From the NCBI GenBank assembly GCA_043778575.1, contig JAYWFX010000082.1, positions 1 through 18,243 of the forward strand: a stretch of 18,243 nucleotides of DNA, written 5' to 3'. Positions 13,619-18,243 of the stretch are shown here, piece after piece. Under the pieces are notes generated by a model. That model saw only the letters and a list, made by a program, of their open reading frames with translations. It was not told the origin of the DNA and did not search any database. The translations under genes were made by a program, and so were the position numbers. The stretch's first letter is position 1; every line of letters starts with the position of its first letter. Source of the stretch: JAYWFX01 sp043778575 (lineage in GTDB: Bacteria > Patescibacteriota > JACMRA01).

Positions 13619-14593
13619 ATGAATTTTACTCAATTTAATGAACTTTTGTTGTCAGTTATCCTCGGTATCGTTCAGGGGCTTACAGGCGTACTACCTATTG
13701 GCGGCGATGCTCACATTCGGTTAGTATCCAGTATATTATTAAATGGGCGAGACGTTCGCGAGCTTTCACTGAGTGCTATTGGAATAGGAACTACACTTGG
13801 ACTTGTTCAGTTTTTTTGGAAAAAAATCATAGTATATGCAAAACGAATCCAAATAATATGTACAGATGTCAATGAAAGGAGAGTTTTTTTGGAAAATTTT
13901 CGCGGTTGGTGGTCAAGTCGTCGTGTCACAAACAATACTGTTGATATCCAATTAGCTCAGCTAGCTACAGCTCTATTGCCCATATCCATTATCAGTCTAA
14001 TAACAGGTAATTTAGCAACAAACAGTCGATCAGTTCGAGATATAGCCTTGTTTTTATTGGCAGGAAGCGGGCTCATGATTATAGCAGAATATCTAAAAAC
14101 ATATATAAAGAGGCTTGGAGAAGTGGAGAGAGAAACAGAAGTATTCTTACCAGTAGAGGTTGTTTTAGTTGGGTTATTTCAGAGTCTTGGAGTTTTTCCC
14201 GGAATAAGCGGTTTAGGAGCTGGAATATGCGCAGGATTGCTTGTCGGAAAACAGAGGAAAGTGGCAGTATATTTTAGTTTATTAATCTTTACTGTGACAG
14301 GACTCTGGAATACACTAGTAACGTTAGTTCAAATAATAGTCAGCGTATTTAGCAACTCCTACACTCTATTCCCAAATTCACAGAGTTGGAGTACCACCGC
14401 GTTCAACAACCGTATTAGTATCTCTCTAGTTGGATGTTTTTTAGGTTTGTTTTGTAGTTACTTAGTAACATGGATTACTACAAATATAGTTGATCAATAT
14501 CTAATCAGGAAAAATCTCCAAAATATAATTATATATAGGCTAATTTTAGGGGTTGGGTTGTTAGTCTGGATTGCCAGTCCTTTTTCAAAATAA
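13619..14593 (+). CDS. UppP/BacA-like membrane protein with a degenerate active site
   Basis: This is a 324-residue polytopic membrane protein of UppP (undecaprenyl-diphosphate phosphatase) shape, with about eight hydrophobic segments. The first family motif can be aligned: LGIVQGLTGVLPIGGDAH (15-32) against the usual LGxxEGLTEFLPISSxGH. The second, FPGISGLGAG (193-202), aligns with PGxSRSGAT. His32 and Ser197 remain. The catalytic glutamate (E. coli Glu21) is Gly23, the serine pair is Gly28-Gly29, the essential arginine (Arg174) is Gly198 and the following Thr is Gly202. Phosphatase activity is therefore doubtful. Possible roles are a lipid-carrier binding or flipping protein, or a divergent enzyme with another mechanism. 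The long, sensible frame and strong promoter argue against a pseudogene. It is divergent from mltG. Confidence 0.8.
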   Translation: MNFTQFNELLLSVILGIVQGLTGVLPIGGDAHIRLVSSILLNGRDVRELSLSAIGIGTTLGLVQFFWKKIIVYAKRIQIICTDVNERRVFLENFRGWWSSRRVTNNTVDIQLAQLATALLPISIISLITGNLATNSRSVRDIALFLLAGSGLMIIAEYLKTYIKRLGEVERETEVFLPVEVVLVGLFQSLGVFPGISGLGAGICAGLLVGKQRKVAVYFSLLIFTVTGLWNTLVTLVQIIVSVFSNSYTLFPNSQSWSTTAFNNRISISLVGCFLGLFCSYLVTWITTNIVDQYLIRKNLQNIIIYRLILGVGLLVWIASPFSK

Positions 14594-14611
14594 CCAGTTG
14601 TGATGGAGTAT

Positions 14612-14639
14612 TTGACAAAACATAGGTTTTAATTGTAAT
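14612..14639 (+). promoter_or_regulatory. Promoter of the infA-rpmJ-rpsM-rpsK-rpsD-rpsP-khpA cluster
   Basis: A perfect TTGACA (14612-14617) is followed after 16 bases by TGTAAT (14634-14639). Transcription would begin near 14646, about 26 bases before the GTG at 14672. No other strong promoter is apparent down to the terminator at 17428, so the cluster is probably one operon. Confidence 0.6.
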
Positions 14640-14671
14640 CTCAGCAAAGAACTTTAATACAATATATTCAC

Positions 14672-14992
14672 GTGCAAAAGCCGTCTTTTACTGCAAAAAA
14701 ACCATCTGGAGGAAACTCAAAGCGAAGAAGAAGAGTAGTGGCTCGAAAAGATACCAAAATTTATCTCGATGGTATCGTATTTGAAACTTTGCCTAGCGCC
14801 AGATTTAAAGTAAAAATAAGTCGTAGCAAGAATTTAGATCCGCTTATTGTTGATTGTCAGGTAAAAACAATCTTCAAAGTGCGAAATATTAAAATTATTA
14901 AAGGCGATCAGGTGACAGTCGAGATTGATCCAGAAACTGGCTTAGATCCCGAAACAAACACAGCAAAAGGAGTGATAATAGAACGTAAATAA
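14672..14992 (+). CDS. infA: Translation initiation factor IF-1 (N-terminally extended form)
   Basis: This is a 106-residue S1-fold protein. LDGIVFETLPSARFKVKI matches the IF-1 pattern GxVxETLPNxxFxVxL, and IKIIKGDQVTVEIDP matches RILxGDxVxVELSP. IF-1 normally has about 72 residues. Here there is a basic N-terminal extension of about 22 residues (KRRRR before VVARKD), plus an enlarged loop and tail around ETGLDPETNTAKG. An internal GTG at 14738 would give a start MARKDTKIYLDG, very like ordinary IF-1, and could be the true start. The GTG at 14672 is the only upstream start consistent with the promoter. Position directly before rpmJ and rpsM supports the assignment. IF-1 blocks the A site during initiation together with IF-2 and IF-3. 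Confidence 0.85.
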   Translation: MQKPSFTAKKPSGGNSKRRRRVVARKDTKIYLDGIVFETLPSARFKVKISRSKNLDPLIVDCQVKTIFKVRNIKIIKGDQVTVEIDPETGLDPETNTAKGVIIERK

Positions 14993-15034
14993 TAGATTAA
15001 CATTATAATAATTTTTGAATTCAAGTAATATTTT

Positions 15035-15223
15035 ATGAAAGTTGTCGTATCATTGAAAGGAAGAGGGAATAAACTATCCAGAAGAGGTAGAATGGCCCAA
15101 GGATATTTTGTTCGCAGACGTGGAATCCTCAGATTTTATGCTTTTGATGACTCACCGCTTGGAAATCGCATTAATGCAAGACAGCCAATTCCGCTCAAAA
15201 AAAAGAAAAGAATGAAATACTAA
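15035..15223 (+). CDS. rpmJ: Ribosomal protein L36, zinc-less and enlarged
   Basis: This is a 62-residue, very basic protein. MKVVVSLK matches the L36 start MKVRxSVK. The part FVRRRGILRFYAF followed by NRINARQ echoes the VKRxGxxxVIC and HKQRQG pieces of L36. The usual Cys3-His zinc ribbon is absent: there is no Cys or His in the protein. About 10 residues (GRGNKLSRRG and following) are inserted and a lysine-rich tail is added, against about 37 residues normally. Its place between infA and rpsM is the fixed place of rpmJ in many bacteria, which is the strongest support. If it is not L36, it would be a lineage-specific basic ribosomal protein in that slot. Confidence 0.65.
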   Translation: MKVVVSLKGRGNKLSRRGRMAQGYFVRRRGILRFYAFDDSPLGNRINARQPIPLKKKKRMKY

Positions 15224-15236
15224 TATTTGAATATTT

Positions 15237-15623
15237 ATGATACGTATAGCAAGTGTAACAATCAACCCTAAAAAGCAAGCTCGTTTCGCTTTGACTCCAA
15301 TTAAGGGTATAGGAAAATCAAATGTCAAGAATGTTTTAAAAAAGCTAGACATTAGTCCCACAACTAAATTACAAGACATTAGTGAGGAATTGATGGTTCA
15401 GCTCAGAAATATCATTGAGACTGAATACCTAGTAGAATCTGATCTCCGTAGGAAAAACCTGAGTGATATCAAGCATCTAACTGATATATCATCTTGGCGT
15501 GGGCTTAGACACAAGGCAGGTCTTCCAGTGCGTGGTCAAACTACAAAAACGAACTCTAGAACAAGAAGAGGGAACAAGAGACTGACAGGTGGTAGTGGTA
15601 AAATTAAAGCTACAAAGAAATAA
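15237..15623 (+). CDS. rpsM: Ribosomal protein S13
   Basis: This 128-residue small-subunit head protein contacts tRNA and the 50S subunit. It starts MIRIASVTINPKKQARFALTPIKGIGKS, the S13 N-terminus with its helix-two-turns-helix KGIG. The middle has IIETEYLVESDLRR. The C-terminal basic extension is WRGLRHKAGLPVRGQTTKTNSRTRRG, which is diagnostic. Near the start, NPKKQARFAL stands where most bacteria have IPxxKRVxxAL. It begins 13 bases after rpmJ with no Shine-Dalgarno site, behind the AT-only leader TTGAATATTT. Confidence 0.96.
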   Translation: MIRIASVTINPKKQARFALTPIKGIGKSNVKNVLKKLDISPTTKLQDISEELMVQLRNIIETEYLVESDLRRKNLSDIKHLTDISSWRGLRHKAGLPVRGQTTKTNSRTRRGNKRLTGGSGKIKATKK

Positions 15624-15647
15624 TTGAATATTTTACATTAAAACGAT

Positions 15648-16046
15648 ATGGCAAAAATAACCAAAGTCAAGACTAATAAGAAATCAAAGCTTAAGCTAAA
15701 GTATCCGATTGTAAAAATCTGTATGAGAGCAGGTTTTAATAACAGCATTATCACTCTGACTGACTTAAAAGGTAGCGTCATTTTTTGGAGTAGTAGCGGT
15801 CATGCTGGGTTCAAAGGAAGTAAAAAATCAACTCCTTTTGCAGCTCAAAAGGCATGTGAGGCAATACTAGATAAGGTAAGACAGGTTGAGGCTTTGTCTG
15901 CTCACTTGGTAATTAAAGGTGCTGGTATGGGTAGAGATGCATTCATTAGAGCAATTCAAACTTCTGATTTACAAATTGAGTCAATAAAAGACGAAACTGG
16001 ATTTCCATTTGGAGGTACACGTCAGAAAAAACGAAGAAGAGTTTAA
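15648..16046 (+). CDS. rpsK: Ribosomal protein S11
   Basis: This 132-residue platform protein of the 30S subunit is recognised by FNNSIITLTDLKGSVIFWSSSGHAGFKGSKKSTPFAAQ, split over about 30-67, then the GAGMGRDAFIRAIQ block and a C-terminal KKRRRV. In place of the nearly universal PHNGCRPPK it has FPFGGTRQK, so the Asn-Gly site known to form isoaspartate in bacterial S11 is lost. It follows rpsM by 24 bases, again behind a TTGAATATTTT leader, and no Shine-Dalgarno site is seen. Confidence 0.96.
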   Translation: MAKITKVKTNKKSKLKLKYPIVKICMRAGFNNSIITLTDLKGSVIFWSSSGHAGFKGSKKSTPFAAQKACEAILDKVRQVEALSAHLVIKGAGMGRDAFIRAIQTSDLQIESIKDETGFPFGGTRQKKRRRV

Positions 16047-16082
16047 TAATTTTTAATTTAGAAATACGATACATACACTATT

Positions 16083-16721
16083 ATGGCACGATACACAGGT
16101 AGCAGAACTAAACTTTCACGAAGAATCGGTAGAAATCTTTTTTTAAAGGGTGCAAGGAGTTTTTCACCAAAAGATGAATTTAGCAAGAATCCATACAAGT
16201 TTCCAAAGAGCGGTGTTGGACGTGCTAGACCATCAAAAGTAAGTCAATATGGAAAACAGTTACTTGAGAAACAAGCTATCAGATTCACATATGGTTTAAT
16301 GGAAAAACAGCTCATGATTGTATTCAAAAAAGCATTTAAAAAGGCTGGTGATACAGGAAAAAATGCGTTGACGACACTCGAAAGAAGGCTAGATAATACC
16401 GTTTACAGAGGTGGTATGGCTAATTCACGAGCGCAGGCAAGGCAATTAGTTACTCATGGTCAATTTTTTATCAATGGTAAAAAAGCAACAATTCCGTCAA
16501 TGATGGTTGAAGCTGGCGATGAAATCACAATTAAACCAACTAAAGCAAACTCACCTTTCTGGCAAAATTTTACTCTTCAAGTGCCAGGTAAAATACCATC
16601 TTGGATTGACAACTCTAAAAAGAACACCATAAAAGTAATTAGTTTACCGCTAGATGAAGATTTACCACAAGATTTCAAGATAGCCTCTGTAGTAGAACTA
16701 TATTCACGTGTAGTAGGATAA
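16083..16721 (+). CDS. rpsD: Ribosomal protein S4
   Basis: This 212-residue primary 16S rRNA binder of the 30S body begins MARYTGSRTKLSRRIGRNLFL. The N-terminal domain lacks the zinc cysteines (the C-minus form). RPSKVSQYGKQLLEKQAIRFTYGLMEKQ matches the usual KxSxYGxQLxEKQKxRxxYGxxExQ over about 50-77. The S4 RNA-binding domain is LERRLDNTVYRGGMANSRAQARQLVTHGQFFINGKK, broken over 103-140. In many bacteria rpoA and rplQ follow rpsD; here rpsP follows after 32 bases. S4 often represses its own operon, but no such site can be shown here. Confidence 0.97.
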   Translation: MARYTGSRTKLSRRIGRNLFLKGARSFSPKDEFSKNPYKFPKSGVGRARPSKVSQYGKQLLEKQAIRFTYGLMEKQLMIVFKKAFKKAGDTGKNALTTLERRLDNTVYRGGMANSRAQARQLVTHGQFFINGKKATIPSMMVEAGDEITIKPTKANSPFWQNFTLQVPGKIPSWIDNSKKNTIKVISLPLDEDLPQDFKIASVVELYSRVVG

Positions 16722-16753
16722 TCATCAAATAAAACACCATAATTAAAAGAAAT

Positions 16754-16990
16754 ATGTTAAGCATTAGATTTAAACCAATTGGTAGAAAACACAACAAAAG
16801 CTACAGAATTGTTCTCACAACTAAAACTGCTCACGTAAGTAAGAAATTTATTGAAATACTTGGATGGTATAACCCCTACACAAAAGATTCCAGCGTAAAC
16901 AAAGAGCGTGTTGCCCATTGGCTTTCTCTCAATGTTGAGACGTCTGATTCAGTTGCAAGTCTCTTCAAAAAACTCGAATTAACTAAGTAA
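16754..16990 (+). CDS. rpsP: Ribosomal protein S16
   Basis: This 78-residue 30S body protein is recognised by MLSIRFKPIGRKHNKSYRIVLTT (S16 usually begins with IRLxRxGxKxxPxYRIVV) and by ILGWYNPYTK (usually xxGxYNPxxxP), followed by NKERVAHWLSLNVETSDSV, the usual region that orients the C-terminal helix. The length is normal. It lies directly after rpsD and two bases before khpA. The rpsP-khpA pair is common in bacteria, but its fusion to the end of the infA-rpsD cluster is not the usual arrangement. Confidence 0.95.
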   Translation: MLSIRFKPIGRKHNKSYRIVLTTKTAHVSKKFIEILGWYNPYTKDSSVNKERVAHWLSLNVETSDSVASLFKKLELTK

Positions 16991-16992
16991 TT

Positions 16993-17403
16993 ATGTCTAA
17001 TACAGCTATAGATACAGTAGATGTACAAGTATTAAGTGATATTCTAACTAATCTTGTAACATCACCAGAAGAAGTCACAGTAGATAGAAAAGTAGATGAG
17101 CAAGGCGTCCTGTTATCAGTTACAGTCAACGTAAAAGATATGGGTATTGTTATCGGTCGCAATGGAAGTATGGCTATGTCTATAAAAACAATTATGAGAG
17201 CTGTTGGTAAAGCGCATAATATGAATATCCGTGTACAGTTTCTTGAACCAGATGGTAGCACACGATACTCTGATAAAGAAGATGACACCAACATGCCACC
17301 ACTACCTAAATCAAGGTTCCAAAGCTCATTTAATCCCTTAGATCTAGCTGGAGTTGATAGTTCATCAATAGAAGATGATCTCTCAGAATTTGTCATTAAC
17401 TAA
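16993..17403 (+). CDS. khpA: KH-domain RNA-binding protein KhpA with an acidic C-terminal tail
   Basis: This is a 136-residue protein. Residues 10-84 form a single type II KH domain: LSDILTNLVTSPEEVTV, then VNVKDMGIVIGRNGSMAMSI with the RNA-binding GxxG loop as Gly55-Arg-Asn-Gly58. KhpA usually ends after about 75-80 residues. Here about 50 more follow, Ser/Asp/Glu/Pro-rich and probably disordered, ending SSIEDDLSEFVIN. KhpA binds small and messenger RNAs, often with KhpB, and affects cell division and elongation in Gram-positive bacteria. Its place after rpsP, two bases away, is the classic setting, where rimM and trmD often follow. Here a terminator follows instead. Confidence 0.9.
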   Translation: MSNTAIDTVDVQVLSDILTNLVTSPEEVTVDRKVDEQGVLLSVTVNVKDMGIVIGRNGSMAMSIKTIMRAVGKAHNMNIRVQFLEPDGSTRYSDKEDDTNMPPLPKSRFQSSFNPLDLAGVDSSSIEDDLSEFVIN

Positions 17404-17427
17404 CTTAATCTACTTGGTATAGTATCT

Positions 17428-17447
17428 CCCTCTTTGAGGGTGTTTTT
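17428..17447 (+). terminator. Intrinsic terminator of the ribosomal cluster
   Basis: CCCTC (17428-17432), loop TTT and GAGGG (17436-17440) form a 5-pair G-C-rich stem followed by TGTTTTT. It lies 24 bases after the khpA stop. The T-tract runs straight into a TTGACA (17449-17454), which may be the -35 of the next gene. Confidence 0.75.
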
Positions 17448-17448
17448 C

Positions 17449-17454
17449 TTGACA
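17449..17454 (+). promoter_or_regulatory. -35-like box before the transaldolase gene
   Basis: A perfect TTGACA lies directly after the terminator. At 17 bases downstream only TTGGAA is found. CATAAT at 17480-17485 would be a better -10 but is 25 bases away. This is weak support for a promoter that must nevertheless lie in this short gap. Confidence 0.3.
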
Positions 17455-17489
17455 GAGAATAGCTAAAAGTGTTGGAATACATAATATAT

Positions 17490-18243
17490 ATGACTGAGTC
17501 AAAAATCCTAACCAAGCAGAAAATATACAGAGGAAAACTAAGAACCAAAATATTTTTAGACAGTGCAGATCCGAGCGAGACAGCTGAGGCATTAGAATTA
17601 TTAGGATTCTTGGACGGTCAAACAACCAATCCTACCCTAATGAGTAAAAATCCCAAAGCACTTCAAGCAATTAAATCAGGCATAAAACTCACAGAAGAGT
17701 CGTTGATGGATCTGTATAAAGAAACTGTTCAGGAGATTTATCATTTAATTCCAGATGGGTCTGTATCTATTGAGGTAAATGCAAACTTGTTTTCAACTGC
17801 TGATGATTTATATCGTCAAGCCATAGCTATGAATACATGGATACCAAACGCTCATATTAAATTTCCTACATTTGCTGCTGGTATTAATGCAGCTCATAAG
17901 TTTTCTGAAGTGAATAGAGGAAAAGTCAATATGACCCTTGGATTTAACCAAGAGCAAGCTGCGGCAGTATACAGTGCAACCTTGGGGGCAAAAAAAGGTG
18001 ATGTGTTTTATTCTGCATTTATAGGTAGATTACTTGATAGTGGTATAGACCCAATACAGAATCTAACAAATGTTATCGATTTACTCGAGGACGGTGATGG
18101 TCACGTCGAAGTGCTTGCATGTAGTTTTAGAAATTTAGATCAGCTACTCGCCTGTTTACAACTCAAAGTTGATATTGTAACGGTGTCATTGAAATTAATC
18201 AAAGAATGGTCTGTGACAGGATTTTATATTCCAAACTCAGATG
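17490..18243 (+). CDS. Transaldolase family protein (partial, runs off the window)
   Basis: The ATG at 17490 opens a frame of 251 codons that is still open at the window end. KIFLDSADPSETAEALELLG (20-39) followed by DGQTTNPTL (42-50) is the transaldolase N-terminal signature. VSIEV (92-96) is the conserved strand, and Lys124 in HIKFP should form the Schiff base with the sugar. NMTLGFNQEQA (147-157) and FYSAFIGRLLDSG (173-185) match the usual NVTLxFSxxQA and SPFVGRxxD blocks. Transaldolase moves a three-carbon dihydroxyacetone unit in the non-oxidative pentose phosphate pathway. Whether this is a TalA-type enzyme or the shorter FSA/TalC type cannot be settled without the C-terminus; a length beyond 250 residues argues against the short FSA type. 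Confidence 0.9.
   Translation, partial: MTESKILTKQKIYRGKLRTKIFLDSADPSETAEALELLGFLDGQTTNPTLMSKNPKALQAIKSGIKLTEESLMDLYKETVQEIYHLIPDGSVSIEVNANLFSTADDLYRQAIAMNTWIPNAHIKFPTFAAGINAAHKFSEVNRGKVNMTLGFNQEQAAAVYSATLGAKKGDVFYSAFIGRLLDSGIDPIQNLTNVIDLLEDGDGHVEVLACSFRNLDQLLACLQLKVDIVTVSLKLIKEWSVTGFYIPNSD

Noticed and set aside
1..18243. CRISPR arrays, complete insertion sequences or an integrase.
   Set aside because: No regularly spaced repeats of CRISPR size and no transposase or integrase gene are present in any frame I could read.

Overview
The window is AT-rich bacterial chromosome that reads in the standard bacterial code: TGA ends genes and no gene carries an in-frame TGA. Several traits point to a reduced-genome bacterium, most likely of the Candidate Phyla Radiation (Patescibacteria). 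These are a short Rel protein that stops after its TGS domain, a zinc-less and enlarged ribosomal protein L36, a ribosomal cluster without rpoA and rplQ after rpsD, and no convincing Shine-Dalgarno site before any of about 24 genes. The phylum assignment is inference; no rRNA gene is present to settle it.

Layout. 1-129 is the end of an unidentified gene. 130-3060 looks like an accessory island: a toxin-antitoxin pair (RHH-type antitoxin and YoeB/RelE-type toxin) behind two operator-like palindromes, a KAP-family P-loop NTPase, and a convergent unrecognised 215-residue protein. 3061-3325 is non-coding and holds inverted repeats, including a REP-like palindrome. 3326-4303 is galE. 4363-5557 on the minus strand is ribB-ribA, two overlapping genes that one base in an A6 tract would turn into a classical RibBA fusion. 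5720-5912 has an initiator-type tRNA-fMet and tRNA-Asp. 6043-9885 is a same-strand run: histidine phosphatase, GT4 glycosyltransferase, Nudix hydrolase, Rel. 9976-11962 on the minus strand is groES-groEL. A small hypothetical gene follows, then mltG (minus) and a divergent uppP-like gene that share one -35 box. 14672-17403 is a translation cluster (infA, rpmJ, rpsM, rpsK, rpsD, rpsP, khpA), ended by a terminator. The start of a transaldolase gene runs off the right edge.

How the genes work together. galE and the GT4 enzyme suit surface glycan synthesis. mltG and the UppP-like protein suit cell-wall metabolism, although the UppP-like protein has lost key catalytic residues. Rel supplies the stringent response. 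The translation cluster keeps the conserved order infA-rpmJ-rpsM-rpsK-rpsD and then jumps to rpsP-khpA. Promoters can be read as TTGACA/TATAAT-like pairs, and several sit so close to their start codons that leaderless or near-leaderless mRNAs are likely.

Most interesting points: the near-absence of Shine-Dalgarno sites together with leaderless-type promoters, the split RibBA, the active-site-depleted UppP homologue, the unusual initiator tRNA, and the KAP NTPase island.
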